From: Syntrophorhabdaceae bacterium PtaU1.Bin034
Lineage (GTDB): Bacteria; Desulfobacterota_G; Syntrophorhabdia; Syntrophorhabdales; WCHB1-27
Direction of reading: 5' to 3'
DNA: 17,782 nt
Assembly: GCA_002067405.1 (NCBI GenBank)
Contig: MVRP01000075.1
Span: 1 to 17,782 of the forward strand
Shown here: positions 1 through 6,562 of the stretch, piece by piece
How positions within the stretch are numbered: the first letter of the stretch is position 1
How the letters are laid out: each line of letters begins with the position of its first letter
Made by a program: the position numbers and the translations under genes
Notes under the pieces: model-generated
Seen by the model: only the letters and a program-made list of their open reading frames with translations
The model's database searches: none
What the model was told of the DNA's origin: nothing

Positions 1-65
1 CGAGCTTGGATAAGGAACTGCAGGACAGCATAGAGACCACCAGGGCCGCCGGTCTCTGGCAATAG
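1..65 (+). CDS. 3' end of an unidentified gene (partial)
   Basis: A reading frame is open from the window edge (first whole codon at 3) and stops with TAG at 63-65. Its last 20 residues are charged and then end in AGLWQ. This is too little to name a family. The codons look like those of the neighbouring genes, but such a short open stretch could also occur by chance. About 150 bp separates its stop from the next start. Confidence 0.3.
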   Translation, partial: SLDKELQDSIETTRAAGLWQ

Positions 66-161
66 GAAAGGGATTGCGGTATACCCTATCGGACCATCCG
101 GGCATTTTTGCCGCATGATTTGTCCAATTTGGTCACATCGCCCCCGAGCCGGTCTTCTGGA

Positions 162-189
162 TTGTGCTGTTTTCCTGTTGCAATATGCT
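162..189 (+). promoter_or_regulatory. possible promoter of the ParD-like/RelE-like pair
   Basis: TTGTGC (162-167) and TATGCT (184-189) are separated by 16 bases and end 27 bases before the antitoxin ATG at 217. Each hexamer matches the sigma-70 consensus only partly. The same TATGCT -10 occurs at the other toxin-antitoxin operon of this window. The call is weak. Confidence 0.25.
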
Positions 190-216
190 ACCTCTTGTAA
201 CAGAGATAAATATCAC

Positions 217-435
217 ATGAGCGTAGCCATCCGCATAGACGATGAATTATACAATGAGGCCAGGAAGAGCGCGGAAGCCGAAAGCAGGACCGTTCCCCTG
301 CGGGTGGCTTACTGGGCCCGGATCGGGAAAGCTGCCCTTGACAACCTGGATCTCCCGGGTGAGTTGATCCGGGACATCCTGGCGGCGAAGAAGCAGGGCC
401 AGTTCGAACCTTTCGAATTCAGCGCTGAAAAATGA
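217..435 (+). CDS. ParD-like type II antitoxin
   Basis: This 72-residue protein matches the ParD_like antitoxin family: it starts MSVAIRIDDELYNEAR and has the conserved YWARIGKAALDN and IRDILAAKKQG segments. Family members are about 65-75 residues, bind the operator and neutralise a RelE/ParE-type toxin encoded just downstream. The open frame extends upstream to 115, but ATG at 217 was chosen because family similarity begins exactly there and the extra 34 residues are unlike the family. A weak AGAG lies upstream. The last codons overlap the toxin start by four bases (ATGA, 432-435), typical of translational coupling. No lesion is seen, so the antitoxin may outlive its damaged partner. Confidence 0.8.
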   Translation: MSVAIRIDDELYNEARKSAEAESRTVPLRVAYWARIGKAALDNLDLPGELIRDILAAKKQGQFEPFEFSAEK

Positions 436-758
436 ACGTTGTTCAGTCGCCATATTTCAGGCGCGCCTACAAGAAGCTTCACCGTAATCAGGTCAAGCCG
501 GTCAACGACGCGATCAGGCATATCTTGTCAGATTCGACATGCGGCGAAGAAAAGAAAGGTGACCTGACTGCTGTGCGGGTATACAAGTTCCGCGTCTTGG
601 ACCAGCAGTTCCTCCTAGCCTATGAACATGATGAACAGATGCTCTTCCTGCTTGGCCTGGGGCTTCTATCGAGATCTGAAAGGGCTCCGGTAGGGCCGAA
701 TACTGTCCTTCTAGCTGGTTCTCAAGGGACTCCAACAGGTCGAAAGGACCCCTTCTGA
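432..758 (+). pseudogene. RelE/ParE-type toxin, C-terminus frameshifted, probably inactive
   Basis: The first 77 residues (starting MNVVQSPYFRRAYKKLHRNQ) read as a RelE/ParE-superfamily toxin, an mRNA-cleaving or gyrase-targeting ribonuclease-like fold of about 85-90 residues. After FLLGLG (ending at 662) the frame continues with unrelated sequence to 758. The family's expected ending, FYRDLKGLR then a stop, is present in another frame at 664-693. Homologs normally have about four residues (x-His-Glu-Asn) between the LG and the FYRDL. Here only one base (663) remains, so I infer an 11-bp deletion. The lost segment and the displaced Tyr/Arg belong to the usual active-site end, so the 108-residue product is probably non-toxic. 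It is coupled to the antitoxin by an ATGA overlap. Confidence 0.75.
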
Positions 759-775
759 AGGAGGTTTCTAAAATA

Positions 776-1115
776 ATGAAGAATAATCTCATCAGATACA
801 AGAACTATCACGGCTCGGTGAACTACAGCAACGACGACTTCCTCTACGGGAAACTCGAGGGGATCCTTGACCTCGTGAGCTATGAGGGCCACCGGGACGT
901 CGAGTCACTGAAGAAAGCATTTAAAGACACCGTCGACGACTACCTGGACACTTGTAAGGATGCCGGCCGGGAGCCGGAACGGCCGTTCAAAGGAACCCTC
1001 AACATATGGGTAAGCCCATGGTCGCGTTCAAAGCTATGGAAAAAGGCATCACCTCAACAAATATGTCGCGGAAATCCTCGAGAAAGCAAGCGGATACAGG
1101 CGGCCGCCGTCATGA
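776..1115 (+). pseudogene. hicB: HicB-family antitoxin remnant (two frame breaks)
   Basis: A strong Shine-Dalgarno (GAAGGAGG) precedes ATG 776. The first 80 residues are HicB-like: YKNYHGSVNYS, GKLEGILDLVSYEGH, KKAFKDTVDDYLD and the linker to PFKGTLNI. The C-terminal DNA-binding part is in pieces. Near 1016-1018 about 13 bases seem lost, since the SPELH-type segment is reduced to SP followed directly by MVAFKAMEKGIT in the next frame. Near 1052-1054 one C is missing, moving NKYVAEILEKASG into the third frame, which stops at 1113-1115. Translated without repair, the frame runs to 1180. No hicA toxin gene is found upstream, where it normally sits, so this is an orphan. HicB normally neutralises the HicA mRNA interferase. 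Confidence 0.75.
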
Positions 1116-1118
1116 CAT

Positions 1119-1509
1119 TCACGGCTCTTCGATCAACGAATATCTCAGCCCGACAGCGACGCCCAATTTCTTTATTTTAACAGGGGAAAGTCTTTCAGCT
1201 TTTTTCATGATGTTCAGGAAATTCTTATCCGCAGACAAGCGCCTGACGCCATCAGTCGCATACCCCGCGAGCAACCAGGGCCCTGCAGGATTCCGGGTCA
1301 TCGGTGCATGCGGCGGCGATACATCTGAACAGCCGCGGCGAGGCTGCACTGCGCGATACGTTGTACAGTTTTTCTATCCGCGTCGCGTGCATCAGGGTAC
1401 AAGCAATCATCTCGACAAATTTGACGAGACTCAAGCCTCTTTGCTCCCTGAGATATCTGATAAAATCCCAGATGGCTTCAGGCTCGTTGTTGTCGGCATT
1501 GTTGTTCAT
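1119..1509 (-). pseudogene. unrecognised protein gene with a one-base frameshift
   Basis: From ATG at 1509 the minus strand encodes MNNNADNNEPEAIWDFIRYL followed by REQRGLSLVKFVEMIA. The frame runs through DDPESCRALVARG and then stops early at 1252. Shifting by one base at the four-G run near 1265-1272 continues smoothly as YATDGVRRLSADKNFLNIMK and ends with SLIEEP at 1119-1121, giving about 129 residues. I do not recognise the family, though the LSLVKFVEMI segment resembles the first helix of small helix-turn-helix regulators. It has a good promoter upstream and converges on the hicB remnant with only three bases between stops. The shift may be a true lesion or a homopolymer error. Confidence 0.4.
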
Positions 1510-1529
1510 TTCGTTTGTCCCGCTACGAT

Positions 1530-1558
1530 ATTATAGAGATCGTTGGAATATACCACAA
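1530..1558 (-). promoter_or_regulatory. sigma-70 type promoter for the 1119-1509 minus-strand gene
   Basis: On the minus strand a perfect TATAAT (+ strand 1530-1535) lies 17 bases from TTGTGG (+ strand 1553-1558). The predicted start of transcription is near 1523, about 14 bases before ATG 1509. The -35 match is only partial. Confidence 0.45.
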
Positions 1559-1615
1559 TACGTTGACTTTCTAAAATCGTCTGATGGTGTTGTCAACCCG
1601 CAGTTTCCGGAGTAT

Positions 1616-1771
1616 CTACTCGTCTTTCTTTTCCTCTTTTTTCTTTCCTGCCTCCGGCGGTTCATCGCTGCTATTGTACACGATCATGCCGCAGCATATT
1701 GCCATATATCCATACCCGAACGAAAGGATCTTCACTTCCTTACCGCAGTTCGGGCATTTAACAGTTGCCAT
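1616..1771 (-). CDS. small zinc-ribbon protein (51 aa)
   Basis: The ATG at 1771 opens MATVKCPNCGKEVKILSFGY, and the frame ends with a lysine/glutamate-rich tail (AGKKKEEKKDE) at a TAG at 1616-1618. The N-terminal CPNCGKEV and the later CC at residues 26-27 form a short zinc-ribbon-like arrangement, C-x2-C then a Cys pair. A role in nucleic-acid or protein binding would fit but is not shown. The gene is small, yet codon use, the clear zinc motif and a TATAAT box directly upstream support it. There is no Shine-Dalgarno between the promoter and the ATG, so the transcript may be leaderless. It sits alone between the decaying toxin-antitoxin patch and the PIN operon. Confidence 0.6.
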   Translation of the reverse strand: MATVKCPNCGKEVKILSFGYGYMAICCGMIVYNSSDEPPEAGKKKEEKKDE

Positions 1772-1777
1772 GTTGAG

Positions 1778-1805
1778 ATTATAAGCTATTGGAGTTATTT
1801 TACAA
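1778..1805 (-). promoter_or_regulatory. promoter of the small zinc-ribbon gene
   Basis: Minus-strand TATAAT (+ 1778-1783) and TTGTAA (+ 1800-1805) are spaced by 16 bases. The -10 box ends six bases before the ATG at 1771, so transcription would start at or next to the start codon. Confidence 0.45.
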
Positions 1806-1926
1806 TGAGGAAATCACAGACGAAGGCGGGGAGAGTTGACCCCCGGGCCGGGAGATTTACGTATCTTACATGCTGGACAATGGTACTGTAGGGATTTCAC
1901 TGGATACGTATTGGCAGATCACACCG

Positions 1927-1942
1927 TCGGAATCCATTCCGA
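1927..1942 (-). terminator. hairpin just after the PIN-domain gene
   Basis: TCGGAA and TTCCGA form a perfect six-pair stem with a four-base loop, starting three bases beyond the stop codon of the minus-strand operon. There is no following U-run, so its action as an intrinsic terminator is uncertain. It may instead protect the mRNA end. Confidence 0.3.
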
Positions 1943-1944
1943 TT

Positions 1945-2511
1945 CTACTTCAGGATCTCGAACTGGTCGATAATGTCGGCTTTAAGGCTATGCCGGCCAC
2001 CCGATCTGATGCGTTGAAGGATTTTGTCCGCCGAGGGTATGACATGGGCCCGTTCCAGACCAACCAAAAACCCGTAGGTAGATACAACATGAACCGGATA
2101 GACGCCAAAAAAGGAAGGGCCCGCCGTCTGCTCGTCTTCGAAAAGAAACAAATACGGCCCGGGCTCCAGTTGCTTCGATTTGATCGCCTGTAATACTGAC
2201 TCTTCTCCCTGATCGGCAAACTTCTTGTGATCATACTTCCCGACGGACTCCAGCGCTTTTCTTGCTTCGCCTATCTTTGTCGCGACGACCTTGATCTGCG
2301 TCCTGTGTTTCCGGTACCACTTGTTAATAACAGCTGCGTCTTGAAGCTCATCCTTCCTGTAGGTGGCTTCAAAAAGCACCTGGTCCGTCATGACGACAGG
2401 GAGTTTTGCTTTAAAGATCAGTTCCAGGCAATCTTCTCCCCCGTGAGCAAGGCTGATAAGCGGAGATGCGTCCGGGAGGAGCAGTTTGACTTTCTCCCTC
2501 TTAATACTCAT
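1945..2511 (-). CDS. PIN-domain toxin nuclease (VapC-like)
   Basis: This 188-residue protein has the PIN-fold acidic pattern: Asp14 in LLPDASPLISLA, Glu48 in DQVLFEAT, the DQGEES cluster at residues 100-105 and Asp126 in FLFEDEQTA. PIN toxins cleave RNA (often tRNA or rRNA) using divalent metal held by these acids. ATG 2511 was chosen over an upstream open frame reaching 2610 because PIN similarity begins with residues 8-20 and a purine-rich GGGGGA precedes this ATG. It overlaps the end of the antitoxin gene by 11 bases. At 188 residues it is longer than typical VapC (about 130), with extra sequence between the second and third acidic motifs. All acidic positions seen are intact, so activity is likely. 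Confidence 0.72.
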   Translation of the reverse strand: MSIKREKVKLLLPDASPLISLAHGGEDCLELIFKAKLPVVMTDQVLFEATYRKDELQDAAVINKWYRKHRTQIKVVATKIGEARKALESVGKYDHKKFADQGEESVLQAIKSKQLEPGPYLFLFEDEQTAGPSFFGVYPVHVVSTYGFLVGLERAHVIPSADKILQRIRSGGRHSLKADIIDQFEILK

Positions 2512-2884
2512 CGATTTCCCCCGAATTGAAGGCGATCGCCCGCGCAACATATTCGCCTTCTTTCTCTGCTCGCTCACGACCGACCTCCGGCCACGAAATT
2601 CCATATTCATTCATCAGGGATGTAAAGGTTTCGAGTTCCACCGGGTCAAGTCCGATTGCCCGCATTGCCTCGGACCTCTTGAGCTGTCCCGAGGAGTAGC
2701 TCTCAAGAGTTTCAATAATCTTTTTTTCATCAGGTACGTTATCGACCATTCGGTTGCTTAAGCCCAGGTGTTCAGACAGAAGACGCCTCACCATCTCACT
2801 GACAGACGTCCTATCCTGCAAAGCCTTCGATTTCGCGGCCATCATCAGGGAGTCATCCAGATTCAATGTGTAAGGTCTGAGCAT
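2501..2884 (-). CDS. antitoxin with ribbon-helix-helix type N-terminus
   Basis: The 127-residue protein opens MLRPYTLNLDDSLMMAAKSK and continues TSVSEMVRRLLSEHL, a beta-strand/helix/helix pattern of ribbon-helix-helix DNA-binding antitoxins. The middle (KRSEAMRAIGLDPVELETF) looks like the small helical segment that accompanies many PIN-partner antitoxins, and the charged C-terminus ends EIDEY. ATG 2884 is preceded by GGAGGGG at good spacing, and a TTG 15 bases upstream is a less likely start. Position directly upstream of and overlapping the PIN gene, with an operator-bearing promoter, supports the antitoxin role. Family identity is inferred from pattern rather than a specific named family. 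Confidence 0.65.
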   Translation of the reverse strand: MLRPYTLNLDDSLMMAAKSKALQDRTSVSEMVRRLLSEHLGLSNRMVDNVPDEKKIIETLESYSSGQLKRSEAMRAIGLDPVELETFTSLMNEYGISWPEVGRERAEKEGEYVARAIAFNSGEIDEY

Positions 2885-2915
2885 AAACCCCTCCATCAAT
2901 AAGAGCTACCTCTTA

Positions 2916-2943
2916 AGCATATACATAATTACGTATAGGTCAA
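2916..2943 (-). promoter_or_regulatory. promoter with embedded operator for the PIN toxin-antitoxin operon
   Basis: On the minus strand TTGACC (+ 2938-2943) and TATGCT (+ 2916-2921) are 16 bases apart. The 18-bp near-palindrome TATACATAATTACGTATA (2920-2937, eight of nine pairs) fills the spacer exactly, the place where an autoregulating antitoxin would block RNA polymerase. Confidence 0.5.
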
Positions 2944-2963
2944 GGGGCCAGTGTTAGGGTTAA

Positions 2964-3335
2964 CTACATAGCGAGTTGCCTCTCGATAGTTTTGATTTCG
3001 ACTTCGAGACAGCGCACAGCCTTCTGAAGGTTCCTAAAGAGTGACTCCTTCCCTATGAGGGAAAAGAGATATGCCCCATAGCTCTCTCCCGACGATTCCC
3101 AGGGGTGCAGGAAGAAAACCACCGAATAGCGGTGCTGTTGTTCGACCTGGTGCCTGACTTTTGGTTGAATGCCCTGATGCAGTGTCTTTAACAGATTCTT
3201 TTTGTAGAGAATCATGTCGAGATATGCCTGAATTGCGATCATGAAGACCAATGCTTGTTCCCGGTTTTCACCGTTCTCCGCAAAAGAGTCTATCTTGATA
3301 CTTACATGATTGATATTTGGGAATAGCCTGAACAT
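2964..3335 (-). CDS. hypothetical protein
   Basis: This 123-residue product starts MFRLFPNINHVSIKIDSFAE. It has no signal peptide or membrane span. The middle is helical and rich in Tyr, Lys and Gln (AYLDMILYKKNLLKTLHQG), and the end is a charged helix (LEVEIKTIERQLAM). ATG 3335 was picked because an AGGAGGGGAG tract lies just upstream; a TTG at 3359 would add eight residues. I do not recognise the family. It lies upstream of, and on the same strand as, the PIN toxin-antitoxin operon, but 79 bp and a separate promoter lie between them, so it is probably an independent unit. Confidence 0.5.
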   Translation of the reverse strand: MFRLFPNINHVSIKIDSFAENGENREQALVFMIAIQAYLDMILYKKNLLKTLHQGIQPKVRHQVEQQHRYSVVFFLHPWESSGESYGAYLFSLIGKESLFRNLQKAVRCLEVEIKTIERQLAM

Positions 3336-3844
3336 AGCCGTTCTCCCCTCCTTTCTCAACAGGGTATTTCCTTGACAGTCCGGCCTGAGCTCTTGGTCTC
3401 ATCTTTTGCAATTCCCGTGCTATTGCACCGTGCTCTTTGACATCTCGAAACGCCGCGGTGTATGCATGCAATACTCGCAATCACACCTGACCCTTTATAT
3501 CAGACGTGTGGAACGGTCCTCGGTCCGGGTACGGGAACGATATTCGCGGGCATAACCTGGAGACTGCCCATTTTGGAACAGAGTTGCCGAATGTAACGAG
3601 ATGTCGAAAAATGCAACACCTCCAGCCGCCTTTCACAGCTGACCTGCGGGATCAATTCCAACAACCGTGAGCCATGTTTTGGATGCCATTGTTCGATGCT
3701 TTGTGTAGCTGGCATATCCTTTGCAATCGATTAGTTTGCCGGATTATGGGACCGGAAGATTACCGGTCTTAACTCCAGGGATTCGGCAACGGGCGTGTTT
3801 GGGCTGACAGGAGACAATTTCCAGGTCAAGGAGGTCTCGTTGAT
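3336..3844 (+). other. intergenic stretch without a convincing gene
   Basis: Two short minus-strand frames are open here (3268-3480 and 3500-3715), but neither has a recognisable domain or a well-spaced ribosome site. The first begins with TTG and overlaps the hypothetical gene. Other content is the 5' region of the 3335 gene, the inverted repeat at 3750-3768 and the leader of the MORN-like gene. The segment may be remnant DNA. Confidence 0.4.
3750..3768. repeat. inverted repeat GACCGG-N7-CCGGTC
   Basis: A perfect six-base stem with a seven-base loop lies 77 bases before the MORN-like gene. It could be an upstream terminator, an operator or chance. There is no U-run on the plus strand beyond two T. 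Confidence 0.3.
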
Positions 3845-4147
3845 ATGAATACTGAAAGAACGAACCGCGCGATAACAGAAATAACAAAGGTTGTCGCCCC
3901 CACAGAAGTAGGATTTCTGGTCGTCTACTACCTCGGAGACAGGCAGATTGCGAGCGAATCATACGATCTTAACGGCGTTCTTGTCTACTGCTCCGGTTCA
4001 GTCCCCGACGGCGTCGTCAGGCAGTATTACGGAGACGGCACAGTCAAGGAACAAACGGAGTTCAGGGACGGCAGCGCTCGCGGCAAGAGTACGAAATATT
4101 ACCCGGAAGGAGAGGCGTTCGAGAAAGCACGCACTAACGGGTCATGA
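3845..4147 (+). CDS. MORN-like repeat protein (YwqK-type repeats)
   Basis: ATG 3845 is preceded by AAGGAGG at good spacing. The 100-residue product has a plain N-terminus, then MORN-variant repeats: VRQYYGDGTVKEQTEFRDGS and ARGKSTKYYPEGEAFEKA, with the typical Y-Y-x-G/D-G and G-x-x-x-x-Y-Y-x-x-G spacing. Related repeats occur in surface-associated or antitoxin-annotated YwqK-like proteins, but the function here is unknown. There is no signal peptide. It is short compared with family members that carry many repeats, and it ends right after a repeat (TNGS), so it may be a trimmed copy. It stands alone, converging on the DUF488 gene. Confidence 0.6.
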   Translation: MNTERTNRAITEITKVVAPTEVGFLVVYYLGDRQIASESYDLNGVLVYCSGSVPDGVVRQYYGDGTVKEQTEFRDGSARGKSTKYYPEGEAFEKARTNGS

Positions 4148-4244
4148 GGCATAGTCCCGCAAAGACATACCTGCGGGAAGGCCAACTCTGGCTGAAAGCG
4201 GACTCAACGGCGGCGGTGATCCAAACAAAAAAATGCAATCCAGC

Positions 4245-4775
4245 TTATTGAACGGTCTCGGGATAGGTAATAGTAACCCCGTTTACTTTCGCCCAGAGAG
4301 TTATTTTATGCGGTTTGGTGATCTTCTCGCTCATAATGTCTTCTACCTCTATGTTGCGAACCATTAAGGCATCCCCTATAAGTGACCTGTGACATCGCCA
4401 GGGAACCGCTTCCGCGCACATAATTACCGTTTGTTTCAATTTGGAAGTTTCGATGAGTAATTCAATGCCTTTTTGAAATTCCGGCGTCTGCATATAATCG
4501 GCAAAACCGCGAAACGATAAATTTATCCACCCGGCATTAACGGATGCCTTAGTCGTATGACGCAACCCTCCAAGCTCTCCCAGGTGGAGATATTCAATCT
4601 CATGCTGCTCTAATTCGAGTTTCAATTGAGTTTCGTCAAATTGTGGATTATGGCGGGATCTGGGGATTGTACGTACATCAGCTACTAATTCGATCTTATA
4701 CGCTTGAAGGATTTTGATAAACCGGTCTATCGAATGTGTTGAGTGACCAATTGTATAAATCGTGTTGTTCTTCAT
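4245..4775 (-). CDS. DUF488 family protein
   Basis: The 176-residue protein shows the DUF488 signatures in order: TIGHSTHS at residues 8-15, ADVRTIPRSRHNPQF at about 32-46, HLGELGGLR at about 64-72, and CAEAVPWRCHRSLIGDAL at about 119-136. The full family length is present. DUF488 is a small cytoplasmic domain with conserved Arg, Cys and His, and its biochemical activity is not settled. ATG 4775 follows AAGGGG and overlaps the stop of the upstream glycosylase-like gene by four bases (ATGA), so the two are translationally coupled. Pairing with a DNA glycosylase suggests a nucleic-acid repair or modification role, which is inference. Confidence 0.85.
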   Translation of the reverse strand: MKNNTIYTIGHSTHSIDRFIKILQAYKIELVADVRTIPRSRHNPQFDETQLKLELEQHEIEYLHLGELGGLRHTTKASVNAGWINLSFRGFADYMQTPEFQKGIELLIETSKLKQTVIMCAEAVPWRCHRSLIGDALMVRNIEVEDIMSEKITKPHKITLWAKVNGVTITYPETVQ

Positions 4776-5170
4776 AAAATCCCCTTTTCGTGCAATTTGT
4801 CCAAGAGCAAATGGAAATACACGAGGCCTTCAAATGGATGCCAGCAGGAGGTCATTCCCCTGATATCCTCGTAGCCTGGCTTTTTATCCGTATGAAATAA
4901 TCGCTGGAGATTATTCTTCGCTCCGACATCATCGCCAGGAAAAATGTCCACTCTTCCCAAGCCTCGTAAGAGAAAGTATTCTGCCGACCACAACCCTATA
5001 CCGCCCAGGGATGAAAGGAATTCAATCGCTTCCTCATTGGTTAATTCCTCCAGATTGGTCAGGTCTATTTTATCATTCGCGACATTGATCGATAGTTCCC
5101 GAAGAGCCCAGACGGTTAAATCCAATCGAAACGGAGGTACAAAGGGAAGAGTAAACGTATCATAAGCCAT
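4772..5170 (-). CDS. AlkA-type DNA glycosylase, internally deleted
   Basis: This encodes 132 residues, where AlkA-type DNA-3-methyladenine glycosylases usually have about 200-300. Residues 1-23 (LPFVPPFRLDLTVWAL) match the family N-terminus. Residue 24 onward (RELSINVANDKIDLTNLEEL) already belongs to the HhH-GPD domain. The helix-hairpin-helix (LGGIGLWSAEYFLLRGLG, about 55-72) and the catalytic-Asp loop DIFPGDDVG (Asp81 by comparison with AlkA) are intact, as is the C-terminal YFHLLLDKL. The middle, including most of the N-terminal beta domain and the first helices of the catalytic domain, is missing in frame. The enzyme would excise alkylated bases, but this form is unlikely to fold normally. 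It is first in an operon with DUF488. Confidence 0.65.
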   Translation of the reverse strand: MAYDTFTLPFVPPFRLDLTVWALRELSINVANDKIDLTNLEELTNEEAIEFLSSLGGIGLWSAEYFLLRGLGRVDIFPGDDVGAKNNLQRLFHTDKKPGYEDIRGMTSCWHPFEGLVYFHLLLDKLHEKGIL

Positions 5171-5323
5171 ATTTTAGTATTTATGCCCCAACATTTACTG
5201 AGTAGCGCAAGGGATTATTGCTTCCCATGCTCGCCTTCAAGAGCTTTATAACAGATCTTGCCTTAAATCAAGTACGACCTTGTAAATTGTTTTATAAAAG
5301 GACCACACGAGGAGGATAGAGAT

Positions 5324-5386
5324 ATGGCCGAAAACAGCTACTTCCGCGGGCACTCTCTCCTTGCAATAGCTTATCTTATTGTCTAA
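5324..5386 (+). CDS. 20-residue leader ORF in frame with the downstream kinase
   Basis: A strong GAGGAGG (5309-5315) lies eight bases before ATG 5324. The frame reads MAENSYFRGHSLLAIAYLIV and stops at TAA 5384-5386. The kinase start at 5405 is in the same frame 18 bases beyond the stop and has a much poorer ribosome site. Either this is a leader peptide coupled to the kinase, or the kinase once started here and acquired a nonsense codon at position 21. Confidence 0.4.
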   Translation: MAENSYFRGHSLLAIAYLIV

Positions 5387-5404
5387 AATGAAACACTAGA
5401 CGAA

Positions 5405-6562
5405 ATGAAAACCGTGGACGACATCAATCGCGAAGCGCAGACAGATTTACGCGAGCGTGTCAAAGAGCTTTCGTGCCTTTACAACATCGCTCATCTTGCC
5501 AGTCAGAAAGACATTACAATGAGTGACATGCTGAAGGGAGTGGTGGAGGGTCTTCCATCGGCCTGGTTGTATCCCGAAGCAGCCTGCGCAAGAGTAGTCC
5601 TCGACGGTCGTTCTCACTGCACCAACAATTATCGGCGATTGTGTCATCGCCAGACTGTACCCATCGTGATCAATGGAAAGCTCCGGGGCTACATCGAGGT
5701 AGGCTATTCCGATAAAAGACCGAGAAGGGACCATGGACCCTTTCTCAACGAAGAGCGAAACCTTCTGGAAGCTGTGGCAAAGGAGGTCGCAATCGTCATA
5801 ATGCGAAAAGAGGCAGAGCAGGACAGATCGAAACTTGAAGAACAACTCAGGCACGCCGACAGGTTGGCCACCGTCGGGCAACTCGCTGCCGGAGTTGCTC
5901 ACGAGCTCAATGAACCGCTCGGGCATATACTGGGGTTTGCGCAGCTTGCACAGAAATGTCCTGATCTACCGACACAGGCCCAGGCGGATATCGGCAAGAT
6001 ACTGTCCACGTCCCTCTATGCCCGGGAAATAGTCAAGAAACTTCTCATCTTTGCCCGCCAGATCCCACCCCAAAAAGGGAAGGTGAATGTCAATCACCTC
6101 GTCACCGAAGTCTTGAATTTCTTGGAATCTCGCTGTGTCAGTAACGGGATCAACGTGGTCTGCGGTTTTTCATCGAATATCCCGGAGATCGACGCAGACG
6201 GCTCACAACTCAAACAGGTGTTTGTCAATCTCATCGTCAATGCCTTGCAGGCCATGCCGGACGGGGGCTGTCTGAGGATCAATACACGCGGGGAATCCCG
6301 AAAGGTTTCCGTTGTAGTGGAAGATACCGGCGTTGGGATGGAGCAGGAGATTCTCGACAAGATATTCACTCCCTTTTTTACCACGAAAGAGATCGGATTG
6401 GGTACAGGGCTTGGACTGCCGGTATCCCATGGAATTATTGCATCACATCAGGGCACGATAAGAGTGGAAAGCAAGGCTGGCAAGGGAACGGTGTGCACGA
6501 TAGAATTGCCCGTCAAGAGGGTAAGACGGTACAGGAATGAGGCGCGTGATGCGCTCTTCTGA
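5405..6562 (+). CDS. soluble sensor histidine kinase (GAF-like sensor, HisKA, HATPase)
   Basis: 385 residues with no membrane span, so a cytoplasmic sensor. Residues about 14-135 form a GAF-like input module ([49 protein letters not shown]) with cysteines 61, 72 and 80 that might sense redox state or bind metal. A coiled linker leads to the HisKA H-box, [19 protein letters not shown], with His166 the phospho-acceptor. The ATPase domain has N-box [10 protein letters not shown] (Asn275/279), G1 VEDTGVGM, F-box FFTTK and G2 [14 protein letters not shown]. Its end overlaps the next gene, an NtrC-type regulator, by 26 bases, making a cognate pair. The start at 5405 has a weak ribosome site, so coupling to the short upstream ORF is possible. 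All catalytic motifs are intact. Confidence 0.88.
   Translation: MKTVDDINREAQTDLRERVKELSCLYNIAHLASQKDITMSDMLKGVVEGLPSAWLYPEAACARVVLDGRSHCTNNYRRLCHRQTVPIVINGKLRGYIEVGYSDKRPRRDHGPFLNEERNLLEAVAKEVAIVIMRKEAEQDRSKLEEQLRHADRLATVGQLAAGVAHELNEPLGHILGFAQLAQKCPDLPTQAQADIGKILSTSLYAREIVKKLLIFARQIPPQKGKVNVNHLVTEVLNFLESRCVSNGINVVCGFSSNIPEIDADGSQLKQVFVNLIVNALQAMPDGGCLRINTRGESRKVSVVVEDTGVGMEQEILDKIFTPFFTTKEIGLGTGLGLPVSHGIIASHQGTIRVESKAGKGTVCTIELPVKRVRRYRNEARDALF

Noticed and set aside
1562..1597. GTTGAC...GTCAAC inverted repeat near the zinc-ribbon gene end, sharing a word with the hairpin at 14975
   Set aside because: The loop is 24 bases and the arms only six bases. The shared word with the distant hairpin is probably coincidence.
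1304..1891. Plus-strand open frame (195 codons)
   Set aside because: It covers the minus-strand zinc-ribbon gene and the promoters on the other strand. The composition is hydrophobic by chance and no ribosome site is seen.
1870..2193. Plus-strand open frame opposite the PIN gene
   Set aside because: The minus-strand PIN reading has the acidic motifs and operon context. The plus frame has none.
3268..3480. Minus-strand 70-codon frame with a TTG start
   Set aside because: It overlaps the better-supported hypothetical gene in another frame, and I recognise no family. It remains possible but unsupported.
3500..3715. Minus-strand 71-codon frame
   Set aside because: AAGG is only two bases from the ATG and no domain is visible.
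4144..4251. 35-codon plus-strand frame overlapping the MORN-like stop by ATGA
   Set aside because: No MORN repeat continues in it, it lacks a motif and it runs into the convergent DUF488 gene. Chance overlap is likely.
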